Shown: one piece after another, positions 23,228-33,701 of the stretch | Numbering within the stretch: position 1 is the stretch's first letter | How the letters are laid out: each line of letters opens with the position of its first letter | NCBI GenBank assembly: GCA_020080175.1 | Contig: JAGHQL010000147.1 | Location: forward strand, 1 to 64,000 | Source: Glutinoglossum americanum | Taxonomy: Eukaryota; Ascomycota; Geoglossomycetes; Geoglossales; Geoglossaceae | Reading direction: 5' to 3' | Length of the DNA: 64,000 bases | Notes under the pieces: model-generated | What the model was told of the DNA's origin: nothing | The model's input: the letters and a program-made list of their open reading frames with translations, nothing else | The model's database searches: none | Translations under genes and position numbers: made by a program

Positions 23228-24155
23228 ACTGAAGTGTCGCGGGCCACAAAGAGGAATTCACAAAGGAATATCCAGAAAAGCCAGGAATATCAACCTCAGA
23301 CCTCCCTTGCCTCCAAACCGTCAGCTCAATACAAAATGAATGTTATTGAAATCTCGCTCCCACTGAAACTTGTTGCAACCTTCCCTTAAGGCAAAATCCT
23401 CGTCCAAAGGGGTCTAAACACATCGGAACAGCCGCATGTTCGGCGACGCACGCAGACCGGCACTTCGCCGATATGAGGGACTGGGACTTGCTCGTACAGG
23501 GACTAGTCCAACTGACTTTGTTTCCGCCAGGATACGGTGCCCGTGCCATTGTCGCTGTGATGGGGGAGGTACCTGGTAATTTTTTCCCATGTCTGGCTTG
23601 CATGGGGATCCCTGCGGGGTCGCAGGAAGATGCCACGACCCGCCTATCTCAGACCCAAGAAGATGTGTTGGATGAACAGCGGTCAGACACCTGCCAACTG
23701 TTCAAGTGACAGCTGAGCCCTACGACAAACATCTGTTGTACCATTTATTAAGACAGCTCCGTTTTTACTTGCGGCCTATCCCAAATGCTTTCCCGGTTGG
23801 AACCAATTCCATCAGAACGAAGGCTTTTCCGAATGAAACTTCGGGGGCTTGCGCCGCGGCGTCCGGAGCCCATCTCAGATCCCCGGGTCCAAGTTCCTGC
23901 CGACATCGCTCGTCTTTTGAAGCTTAGCTTTGCTTTGGGTCGGACAGATCCGTGCAGTACATACATACTATGTCCTGATGCCGCTGTTAAACAAGTGTCT
24001 AAAAACTTAAGGTGCAGATTTAAATGTCAAAAGCGGCACGATGACGCAGTCGTGGAACCCGTTTTGAGTGCGGACGTACGAGAAACAACTGCTCTGTTAC
24101 ACACAATAAAGTCTACTAGATTTTGACTTCATCCGAAATGATCATGTCCGTCGAA
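23228..24155. other. Intergenic, no gene seen
   Basis: Promoter of the PH-domain gene and 3' flank of the TPR gene. No gene, RNA or repeat was recognised. Confidence 0.5.
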
Positions 24156-25966
24156 TCAATTTCCAACACGTTCTGCCCACTCTCGATCAAGGAATCCCTC
24201 CTCCACCATCTCTTCAAGCATCTCTCTATCATCCTTCAACAACCGCTTCAAAGCCACTAAAGCCAATTCATCCCCACTGAGCCCTTTCACTACCGTTTCT
24301 TTCACCGCCGCCTCCGTTGCCTCCTCCACCATTCCCTCATTTCGTGCCACTCCCGCTGCACCCCTGTAATATACCCCAGCATTCTTGAGCAGCGTCTCCG
24401 AATTTTTCTGCGCGGGTTCGTAGTTATTGGGAGACTGCCCAAGGCGGAAGCGAAGTAACTCCACATCTCCACGAACGAGGTGGATTTTAGCTACGTCTTT
24501 GGCATCTGGGAGCTTTGAGGCCATGGCGAGACTATCTAGTGCCATTGTTAGTTGATTCCAACGGACTAAATTAAGATTGTTAAGTATCCCGGCATCAAAT
24601 TTTTGGTCGGATATATGATCCACGACAGCAGAACAGAAGGCCATCAATGCATCCGCTTTGGCGCCGAGCGCTTCAGGGTCATTCGTGATGTCACCAAGCT
24701 CCTCATTGCTAAATGCCATATAGAGCTCTCTTTCGTAGGTCTGCGGATTCATCTGGCCTTTTCTAAAGCAAACATCCGCGAGCGCGCACATGAAGTTCGC
24801 TTTGGCAAGGGCAACTTCCTTCTGACGGTCAGTCGACTTGGCGATTGCGGAGATCTTGTTTTGGATGAGGTTGGCAGAGTATTCTTCTATCCAGGCCAGT
24901 CCACTACCAGCTTCAGAAATAGCTAGCCCGCATAGAGCTGCCAGCGCCCCCAACTGCGCTAGCGAAGTGTCAAGCAGGGTATCCAGCGAAACTGGCTCAA
25001 CTATAGTAGCCCATCGTTCGTCTTCCGTCGCCTCTACAGAAGATGCTGCTGTCGAAGTAGCATCACCCATCAAGGCGTCTCCATCCTGAATCTGTTGGGT
25101 ATTTTGCTCTGTTGCGTCTGCTACCCCTTCCATCTGCGCCTGAGATTCGGAAAACTGGTACTCCTGTAATGTGAGACATCGCTGGAACAGCTCCACCGCC
25201 TCTTCGAGCAGCCCCAAAGCTTCATCCTTTGATTCCGGTGCAGATCTTCGGCCCTCGCTGAGGACTTCAGCGAGGCTCGTCAGCACCTGGGCTGTGTTGC
25301 TAGAAGAGAATCAGCACCCACGTCACTAGGCAACATCGCTGACTCACGAAGGGATCGAAAGTCTCACAACAAAATATCAGCATTTTCCTGCCTCAGCCCC
25401 AAGGCTATCCGGTGGGATTCAAGCGCAGTCCTCAACAGATCCACAAGAGAGGCAGGTATGTTCGCCGCGAGAGTCGGATGCTGAGTGATATCGTACTGGA
25501 GCCTAGCTCTAACGGGCGGGGGTGTGAGTGAGACCAATACATCGATATGGTTTCAGAGGCAGCAGGACACACTTGTTATACGCAATATCAAATGAATCGG
25601 GGTATATTTCGAGCGCTACATCGTAATTTTCAATAGCTCGAACGAAAAAACGGGCGGACTGGAAGACGTTAGAAGCATGCGGTGAGAATAGTGGGGTAAA
25701 GTCTGACTTTGGCGGCATCTCCTGCGCGCCATTTCTCCCCGGCCTCCTCGTACTCTACCCCCACTTCGCACGCGGAAGTTGCTCAGCGCGAGTCCCGGTC
25801 CAGCATCATTATCACGAAACGCACCAGCTAGATACTCATCCGCCGTTTCCGGTCCCTACCACCGGTGAGCGACGTTCTCCAGGCCGAGCGAGTGGCGGAG
25901 GCGCACCTTATTCTTCTCCTTTCCTTTTTTTTTTGCCTGCGTTAGGAATTTCTTTGGTTTGCCCAT
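24156..25966 (-). CDS. TPR protein resembling the Rpl4 chaperone Acl4
   Basis: Six exons (minus): 25966-25907, 25855-25825 (31 bases), 25763-25708, 25658-25573, 25508-25368 and 25299-24156; 505 aa. The short 5' exons were rebuilt from phase and homology. They give MGKPKKFLTQAKKKGKEKNK, then PETADEYLAVGVEYEEAGEKW and a first TPR-like helix pair (ARFFVRAIENYDVALEIYPD, SFDIAYNKARLQYDITQHP). Later helices include ILFNTAQVLTSLAEVL. The middle is acidic, with Glu/Asp/Gln between repeats, and the C-terminus ends DREMLEEMVEEGFLDREW. The basic N-terminus, TPR superhelix and acidic patches recall yeast YDR161W/Acl4, which escorts newly made ribosomal protein L4 to the nucleus. That assignment is from memory and moderate. 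An ATG at 25718 would give a shorter, wrong protein because it lies inside intron/exon sequence of this model. Confidence 0.68.
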
Positions 25967-27432
25967 CGTGAGGAGGGGGTCGAGCTCCGAAGCAACAGTG
26001 CGTCGGAATCGGTTGGGTGAGAATCCAACATCTGCAGGAAACCCCAAAAATATTCCAACTACATGGCCTTTAAAGTTCATTCTCCCCGTGCAGGGGGCTC
26101 TTAGGTCGCCACCGGGGGCACGAGCACACCATTGGTTTGAATTCACGCCATTTCCAAAGTTAAACCCCTGCATCTCCGTACCAGAGCGCCCAACTAACAC
26201 CAAACATGCTAAGCCCAAGCCCAAGCCCAAGCCCAAGCCCAGCAGGGTAGTATTCGAAGCGTCCCTTAACCATCCCAACCATGGCTCCCTTCCGAGTCCC
26301 AAGTGCGTATATTGCACAAGTCCTTGTACCCGGAAGCACCCCGTGATGCTAAGGCGGCAAACCCGATGACCACGCGCGCCTTCGAGAAACCCCGGAAACC
26401 CACCTCTCCAGCTGGGGGCTGCCCGAAGACAGATTGGGGGCCGCTTTAAGTGGACGAGCCGACTTCTCGATGCCTCCGCAGCATTTGCAGGCCGGAAGAT
26501 CCCTTGCGCCATGACCGTGCTACGCCATGATACGGCGCATCTCTCACGCACCGCGGCAAAGGGTTTGTTTTGGTCCCCGCGTTTGCTTGAGCTCTCCAAT
26601 CTTCAGGCCACGTGTTGGCGTCTCGAGTAAGCAAATCTCGCATAAGCCACGTTTTTCTCGCCACAATGCAGTCAGCGAAGGGACCCTGAGAGCTGCCTGT
26701 CCAAACTACCACAATCGGACTAGAGCACCTCCATCCCCTCGTATTTTGATATTCACCGCCGGCTAAACCCCCTGGCGGTTTCGGATCCCACGAACCTCAC
26801 TTCGGCAGCCACTGCCAGCTGCACTCCTTATCCTCCCCTCCTGCCAGTTTCATCGTCTCGACTTTATCCCTCGATTCACCCCTACATGCTCACTTGCATC
26901 TGACAGCGGCGCATTCTGTTCGTCGCCCAGGTTTGTTGCCTTGTTGACCCCGTGGATCGTGTCCTCCATTCTTATTATGTATTTAAGCACGACATAACGA
27001 CACCGCTCGGCTCCTCCCATTGCCACCGCTGGGCTGATTTCAGCCGAGACCCTTCGTAGCGCCGCGCTCGCCATTTCCATTCATCCCTAAACCAGTTCCA
27101 CCACCCTCGACCCTCGACCCTGAGGCGCCTCTCACCAACTAGATTCCCGCAAACTTCATCCCTTTGTTCCCAATCTTGCACGCGTGGCGTTCACTTCGCC
27201 TTAGCCGGTCCATCGAAACATCGCCCGTCGTTCCAGATGGGCCCTTCTCTCGAATCGTCAAGGCCAATCCTGGCTAGTGTAAGTTTAGCCTAAATCCTTT
27301 GACTTGCGACAGCCCCCATCTGCCTGTCATTACCACCCTGCCACCCTGCCCATTCACCTGTGGCCCTCATACATCTCCTGAAGACGGCCACATTGGCAGT
27401 CAACATCATATCATCGCGCGTGTTATATCAAA
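25967..27432. other. Divergent intergenic region
   Basis: Lies between two divergently transcribed genes. It holds five tandem AAGCCC hexamers (listed separately). A possible upstream exon of the next gene lies at 27237-27278, followed by a good GTAAGT donor. Confidence 0.45.
26211..26240. repeat. Tandem hexamer (AAGCCC)5
   Basis: Five perfect copies of AAGCCC (GGGCTT on the other strand). It is not the fungal telomere unit TTAGGG. It encodes alternating Gly-Leu in the longest minus-strand frame, which I judge non-coding. Confidence 0.9.
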
Positions 27433-27783
27433 ATGGCCAACAATCTAATCTCTTCTCAAAAGAATCCCAACAAGCGCACCTCCCAACGCTATTCATCCTA
27501 TTCCGCTTCTCCTTCAATCGCCGTCTCTGAAGTCACAGTAGCTTCTACAACGTCATCCTCCGACCCACGAGTCGCCGAGATAAAAGAGTTCACAGAGAGC
27601 CTCGATCGGCTAGAGCAAAAGCGCCTGCAGCAGCAGCGATTCGTGCCCAGCCAGGAGAAGAGCGAGAGCTTGAGCAAGCTGGCATTAGGCGCCAAGGTTG
27701 AACGGGCGCTGAGGCGCAGAATGACATCCCAAGACGCCGTCTTCACCTCCAGAACGATCAACGAAAAATCAAAACGGTTGTGA
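27433..27783 (+). CDS. Small conserved fungal protein, function unknown
   Basis: Single exon, 116 aa; the ATG at 27433 has an excellent context (ATCAAAATGG). The first 45 residues are Ser/Thr-rich. The second half is a predicted amphipathic helix region (IKEFTESLDRLEQKRLQQQR), followed by a basic motif LGAKVERALRRRMTSQDAVF. I recall a similar basic motif in small uncharacterised proteins of filamentous ascomycetes. A longer form is possible: exon 27237-27278, intron 27279-27399, then an in-frame join that adds 25 residues, with both splice phases zero. No function can be read from the sequence. Confidence 0.6.
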   Translation: MANNLISSQKNPNKRTSQRYSSYSASPSIAVSEVTVASTTSSSDPRVAEIKEFTESLDRLEQKRLQQQRFVPSQEKSESLSKLALGAKVERALRRRMTSQDAVFTSRTINEKSKRL

Positions 27784-28643
27784 GCTACCGACAAGTGCAG
27801 GCGTGGTTTGGTATCGTGACATGGGAATGCGATGTGAGGTCTTGCGAATGATTGCATGGGTAGTTTGTGGGGATGTATCTCCTTTGTTTCACTTGATCAG
27901 CCTGCGGGTGCGATACTCTCTTGATTAATCGCCTGATGGCATTCAAATTCGACCTTTCAGACTCCCTTTTTTTTTTTTCGTTTTGCAGAAATTGGTTGAT
28001 GGTGGTAGTTCGGTGGTTATAATGAATCTGATTCATGATACCAATGCGCCTAGCACAAGTGAACCTTTTTGTTTTGAGTACCCACAGCAAGAGCATCTGT
28101 TTATGCATTTCTATTTGATCGATTTTGCTCAATCAGCTAGGGGACCCCAAGTGGTTGGCGCAATAGTTGGGTTTACAGCAGAGAAGACAGAGCCCAGAAA
28201 CTTCGTTGAAGGATTTCTGCGATCCGAAGCCACCTCGGCATGCTGTGTGGAAGCTGGCTACGGAGGGATGAACTGGACCATTAGCTAACTCAACTCACCG
28301 GCGAAGTTCTGACCATCCAGCGACACCAGCCACGGTATTCAGCGGCGTTCTGCCCGTCTATAGCGCTTGGCTTCTGCTTGTATGTATGTTTGTACATACA
28401 TACATTGCCCCCTCTCATGCTTTATATATTTTTCTCGCATTGGTTGCTGAAGGCTTATATCTCTCTACTTGTCCCACGAGAAACGCTTTGTTCCGCAATT
28501 GTTGGAGTAGAAATGGTAGCTGCATTCTCTCCTCAAATCGACCGCATACCCAAACAAATAGAACTATTTTCCCCCCAACCCTCCCTTTCCCCTCAGAGAA
28601 GCAAAGAAAGGCTTGGGGCGTACTACGTTCTACATCTTTTAAT

Positions 28644-28874
28644 TTACCTAGTATTATTTGGTTGATAGCGAGGCCCAGCCGAATGAATGGCATCACGAAT
28701 GGCATCATAATTCGCCGCCACGGCCACCCGCCCTCGACCACCTTTAATTAAGGAAGCCATCAGCACTTCACCCTCCAAATACACAAAGCCTCTTCCCGAT
28801 CCCCCCGCTACGCTTTCTAAATTCGCGAGTACAAAACCCAAAATGGACCCTTTATACATATCAGATAACACCAC
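28644..28874 (-). other. Possible 3' exon of an unidentified small gene
   Basis: Open frame of 76 codons that follows a good acceptor (pyrimidine-rich, ending ATGCAG) and ends with TAA. It reads GSILGFVLANLESVAGG, a glycine-rich turn, and then VYLEGEVLMASLIKGG and RVAVAANYDAIRDAI. The beta-strand-like alternation resembles small roadblock/LC7-type folds. I could not find an upstream exon in the right phase: the open frame starting MASGNHAGGY at about 29048 ends one base out of phase. Unproven. Confidence 0.25.
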
Positions 28875-29591
28875 CTGCATAGACAGACAAGAAAAGCAGT
28901 AGCCAATTTAAGCACTCCGAATCCAGCAACTCTCACCACCGCAGTCACCGCAACTCAAGGGCTGGCGGGTCGAATAGGAAAGAGCACTTTTGGAGCAGAG
29001 GGTGGAAATTGTTATATATCCCCCGGCATGATTTCCCGAAGCCATCCATAGCTTTCTCTTCTATTCATTCAGATACCCGATAGGGTCCATCAGATTGCGC
29101 TTCAAGGGTGTTTCTTCCGTTTCACTTTCAATAGTATGGGTCTTCCAAATATACGCATTTTGGCTCAACAGTAGCTCTCTGGGAGTGTGCTCACAGTTAT
29201 AGAAGTCCCTCTCTAGCATACGCAACCAAAAACACTGGTAGTATTTTGCGTGTTGGCTTGTGTGGCCCCTCGTATACACCAACACGCACACACCCGCCAA
29301 CCCGCCAACCCGCCGCCATGGTCTACGCTGGCCGCCACGCAACCGCCTGGGGCATTCCTCTGTGTTCCTCTTGCAAACCGAAAGCGACTAGGTCGAGTTT
29401 GAGCGTGGCTGTTGTACGGCTTTCTATTCGCTCCTTTTTCTTCTATCTGGAAAGCTAATCGGCCCTGACAATTAGAGGAAGAGAGGTGTATGAGAAGCCG
29501 GAGGCGGCTGTAGCGGCGGAAGCGGGAGATAGTTGCGGCGATAGGAGGAGTAGACGCGGCGGTGAGGATGGTGGAGGCAGCGGTAGGGTTA

Positions 29592-29654
29592 GGAGGCGAC
29601 CCTAACGGCTGCGGTGGCGGCCATGACGGCTACGGTGGCGGCCATGACGGCTAC
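29592..29654. repeat. 21-base tandem repeat, three units
   Basis: Two exact copies of a 21-base unit starting GGTGGCGGCCATGACGG (29613-29633 and 29634-29654) follow one diverged copy (29592-29612). On the plus strand one frame reads as a Gly-Gly-His-Asp-Gly-Tyr-Gly repeat. Confidence 0.8.
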
Positions 29655-29699
29655 GGTGGCGGCGGCGGCAGCTGCGGAGCGGGAGAGAGCGTGCGAGTG

Positions 29700-29904
29700 T
29701 GGAAGAGAGGAAGAGGGCGGGGAAAGGGAAAGAGAGGTGGGAAGAGGGAAGAGAGAAGAGAGAGATGGCGGAGGAGAGGAAGAGATGGGAGGAGGGGAGA
29801 GAGGAGGCCGAGGAGAGGAGGAGGTGGGAAGAGGAGAAAGAGAGGTGGAAAAAAGGGTGAGAGTGTGAGAGAGAGGGAGAGGAGAGGGGACAGTGAGGTA
29901 GAGG
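29700..29904. repeat. About 200-base polypurine (GA) tract
   Basis: Of the 200 bases at 29701-29900 on the plus strand, about 15 are pyrimidines. Tracts like this can form triplex (H-DNA) structure. The Arg/Glu/Gly-rich frames across it are a composition effect. Confidence 0.85.
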
Positions 29905-30328
29905 TGTTCCAATAACCATTGCCCCCCCGCCATCCCTTGCTTCGCTATTACAAAGAGACCAGAAGCCAAACCATCTTTGCTTGCTGTACTTTACACCTTT
30001 GATAAGTCACGTATATCCCAAGACACGGGCAAACGCGTGATGCCAGTCCCAAACCACGGCTATGGGCTGCATCCACAGCCTTCCCCCAACATTGCAAGAG
30101 GAGAAAGCCCACGACTATCCCCTACGATACTTTCGGCCGACTTGGAAACTCTTCGAGGAAATCGTAGACGGCCGACAATATCCTCGAGATTCTCGGACAA
30201 GAGGATTTATTCATTCGCTCGAGTTACCACCATCCAGCGTTTCTGGGGTTATTTCCCAGCTCTCGATGGCGAGACGTGTCGACTATTATTCCAGCACAGC
30301 ACTTCCCCATCCACCACCACCGGCGAGA

Positions 30329-30330
<2 letters not shown>

Positions 30331-30364
<34 letters not shown>
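30331..30364. repeat. AC dinucleotide microsatellite (AC)17
   Basis: Seventeen uninterrupted AC units, followed shortly by a C run and an A run. Confidence 0.95.
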
Positions 30365-30365
<1 letters not shown>

Positions 30366-30699
30366 ACATCATCAGGAGAACCCCCCCCCCAAAAAAAAAC
30401 GTAGTAATGTAATTAAATATAAATATACAAACAAGGATCAAGAACGAGAACGAGGACGAGTGCGAAAACGAGCCTTTGCGCATATCTACGCGTAAGCTAG
30501 AAAGCAAGACGGGCGACGGTGGTACGGACGTAAACACGGGCCTCGAAAAATATAGAGACCCTTACCTACTACGCACTACAACACTACACTACACCACCCG
30601 CACCTCCAAAACCTCCCTAATCCCCTAACCAGCCAACCCAATCCCCCCCCTCCTCGCAAGCGACCTCCACCCTTCCTGATCGACCAGCCGCAAACGAGA

Positions 30700-30708
30700 A
30701 AGGGAAAG

Positions 30709-30741
<33 letters not shown>

Positions 30742-31180
30742 TTTTTTCCCTCCCTCTTGGCGCCACGAAAGGGGGAAAAAGAAAAAAAGGGGGAGGCTCG
30801 CCCCGGAACTTTCCGAGCCGGGTGCGGCCGAGGTTTCTCCCCCGCTTTTAATTTTTTTTTTTCCTCTTCGACTTTTTTTCGTCTGTGAGGAAAGTAAAAA
30901 AATGAGGCTTTGCCGGGAAAGGAAAGAAAAGAAAAAAAAAAAAAAAAAAAAAGGTTTCCTATTTATTTTTTTTGGGTGGGAAGGAAAAAAAATGGTGCCT
31001 GTTTCATGTTCTTTTCGGGGCGTGGGGATCAAAGAGTCACCTGGTCCGGTCAGCTGTGGTATCTTCTTGCTTTCCGTGAGGCTTTTCAGCCTTGTTTTCT
31101 CTCCCCCCGGGTAGCGTACACTTCTCTCGTACATACACGGCCTGTGAAGAAAAAAAAAAAAAAAAGAAAAAGAAAAAGAA
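30700..31180. repeat. Cluster of A and T homopolymers
   Basis: Repeated long runs of A or T: an A run of more than 25 at about 30710-30737 running straight into T, further A runs at about 30930-30951, and A runs at about 31149-31180. A long minus-strand frame of phenylalanine codons is only a reflection of the T runs. Confidence 0.85.
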
Positions 31181-31950
31181 AAAGGGTATCGCAAGTTTTT
31201 CCCTCTCCGTATTCAGCTTTGGTGTATGTGTGTATGTATAATGCGTGGACCATGTACCGGTGGATGGATGGATTGGGGGACGTGGCAGGCCTCTCCCAAA
31301 AAAAAAACACGTAGTCACCCAAAAAAGAAAGGAGGATATTCCCCCCCTCCTCGGAAGTAATGAGAAAATGTCAACAGGTGTGGTGTGTACAAAATATACA
31401 TCTCAGACGCGGCATATTCCACAATAAGGAAAAACAGGAAGAGATGCAACAGGGGGGCCACCATCCTGATTCCTAAGCGTACCGTTTCTCCCTCGTAAAA
31501 GATAAAAAGCAAGAAGGAAGGCAACCACCTAATAGTATACACGCCTACGAAAGGACAAATGTTTGCTTCTTCCTCTTCCTCTTCCTCGCCTTAAAACCCC
31601 CCGGCTCTTCATCTGCCCTTTCCCCCACCCCCAAGACGTCTGCCTGAGATCTGGAAAAGAAAAACCCAATGCAAAATTTTTTTTCATATGCCAAAATACG
31701 CGAGTAGATACCGGCTGAACGATAGTGGGGGGAGGGGCCAGCGGTACACGGGCCCCTCCTGGGCCCCTCGTCCCCTCTAAGTTCCGCCTATGGGCGTACG
31801 AGACGTCCATCGTTGGGTTACGCCCCGCATCATGTGTCTTAGTGCGTCGGTCCCGAAGACTCCCATTCCCAGCGGGCTCCCATTTGAGAGTTGCGAGGAG
31901 TTAGCCTCCCAGGTGCTCTTCCAAAACAGTTTATCGCTATCGCTTTCGTC

Positions 31951-33701
31951 TCACTGAGAATAGTCATGCTTGATGTCTGTTCGATATGCCGTTGCCGATT
32001 CCAGAATCGAAGGCGCACTGACGTAGGCGTTCCACTCGGCAGTGGTTGCGATCGCCGCTATGGCATCCCCAGATCCCATGATGGGGGATTGACAGTCCAT
32101 AACATCCTCTGCCAGCAAAGAGCAGGTTCCAGACAGCGAGGGAGAAGGCGACAGATGGGGGAGAGAATCGTTGATTTTTACCAAAAGGAGAGGCAGGAAA
32201 CGAGATTCGCCTCCACGCAGAGTGGAGATGAGATTCACCAGCTCCATCAAGTAATCACGAGGACCAATTTCAAAGGTGGCGGAGTCGAGTGGCACGCAGG
32301 CCATAACGTCGGTGAGGGTACAGGCGACGTCAAAGAGCTTTTCTATCTGCATCCGAAGGGGGTCAGTTGTTTGCCGAAATTAATAGCAGCGACAGGAGTT
32401 GTAATGGTGATTTACCAAGCCAATCCCATGAACTTCCATTGATTGCCTAGATAGCTGTCCCGTAACAGCCAGGAGGTCCCGAGCGATCTCTATGGGGTAC
32501 TTGAATGTCATGGATGAATCTGCCGACGAAGAGGAAAGATAGCCATTGCTGATAGAAAGCTGCCACACCATCGTGCGAAGCCATTGCTGGGAGGTCTTCA
32601 AGTCCGCAACCTGGCTTTCAGGGCTCTTGAGTCCTTTAGGTACTGCGTCTGCCAGCTTTTGTTGCAGTTGAGCCAACCACGCAGGGGAGCAGTCGGACCT
32701 TATCTTGTTCCAGAGACCAATAAAAACATCACCAAACGGTAGAAACAAATTGACTAGGTGGTTAAACCCGGATATATCTACAGGCTCTCTGGCATCTTCT
32801 TCCACCGTTGGTAACCCAACTGTAGCTTGTAGTGTGAGTGATCGATGCCGCTGGAGAGCATATGCCCTGTACGATTTGTTAGTGGTAGGTCGCGGAAAGA
32901 GGCCGAGCTAAGGGGGGATGCAAAGCATACTGACCTTTCCGTCACAAAGAGTAGCCAGAATAACCGCCTCCTGACAATGCTTTCGAGCGGGTTGATCGTG
33001 GAGTAGGCGTCCTCATCCTCCATTCCCAATATTTGCGCCAACGTAGTTGCCTCGCGAAGATAGAACCAGGCAGTGTTGTGCTTCTCCAATCCGAAATAAC
33101 ATCCGAAGATAAAAAACGAAGTAGTCACAGTGATCTGGCTTGCATTTTCAATATATTCGTAGGTCTTCCTAACACGCAGTACTTCCTCAAGTAGTGCAGC
33201 GCCGGAGTTGACGGTCGAATAGGTCGTTGGCTCGGCAACTCTCCCAGCGGCCTCACCCGTAACGTTGATGCCTGGCTGGATGATCATGAACGCACAAAAA
33301 GCAGCCACGAGACAGTAGGCATCTGAGTCGGTCTCCAAGCTGTCGAGTGGTTGCTCCAGACGTTCACGACGGAGGATGGGCATGGTCGGATACATATGCT
33401 CGAAGAAGAAATCCGTACATTCTTTGATCATCTCAGGCGTTAACAATCCAGGTGTGCGGACCTGCGATGGAGGGATTGGCCATTGATCGTTGAGTTTCAG
33501 TGCTAGCTGGGTTTGTCGTTGGGCCTCTCGGAGTTCAGATATAACCTTGGCCCTGCTCCCCTTCGGCCCCTTCTTCTGCGGGACAGTATTGAAGGTGCAG
33601 CTCAGAGATGCTTGGGAACAGTTGCGGCATGGAAGGCCGCCATCACACTTGACTTTCCGTCGGTGACATGCGTCGCAGGCTCTTTTTGCGGAAGTCGACA
33701 T
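31951..33701 (-). CDS. Zn2Cys6 transcription factor with fungal_trans domain
   Basis: Exons (minus) 33701-32935, 32866-32416 and 32346-31951; 537 aa; introns 68 and 69 bases. The zinc cluster is at residues 9-35, with the six cysteines Cys9, 12, 19, 25, 28 and 35 (RACDACHRRKVKCDGGLPC). It is followed by the basic linker PQKKGPKGSRAKVISELREA, typical of regulators of sugar and polysaccharide use in filamentous fungi. The middle homology region (residues about 90-400) includes FGCYFGLEKHNTAWFYLREA and a conserved RRRLFWLLFVTERAYALQRH that spans intron 1. Such proteins bind CGG-containing sites in the nucleus. The exact regulon is not visible. No sugar transporter or hydrolase lies next to it, so I give no symbol. 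The start is the first ATG; the frame runs on upstream without a better start. Confidence 0.88.

Larger units (their letters stand above)
27784..31950. other. 4.2 kb gene-poor, low-complexity region
   Basis: Lies between the small gene and the 3' end of the Zn2Cys6 gene. It holds one possible exon (28644-28874, listed separately), a 21-base tandem repeat, a polypurine tract, an AC run and many A/T homopolymers. Long frames over the polypurine and poly-T stretches are products of base composition and not genes. Confidence 0.5.

Noticed and set aside
25967-26599. Long open frame upstream of and in phase with the first exon of the Acl4-like gene
   Set aside because: It is driven by the AAGCCC repeat and random sequence. 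The conserved protein begins MGKPKKF at 25966.
29562-29969. Several overlapping 80-126 codon frames on both strands
   Set aside because: They are products of the polypurine tract (Arg/Glu/Gly on one strand, Ser/Leu/Pro on the other), with no domain.
30625-31194. 189-codon minus-strand frame
   Set aside because: Mostly polyphenylalanine and polylysine from A/T homopolymers.
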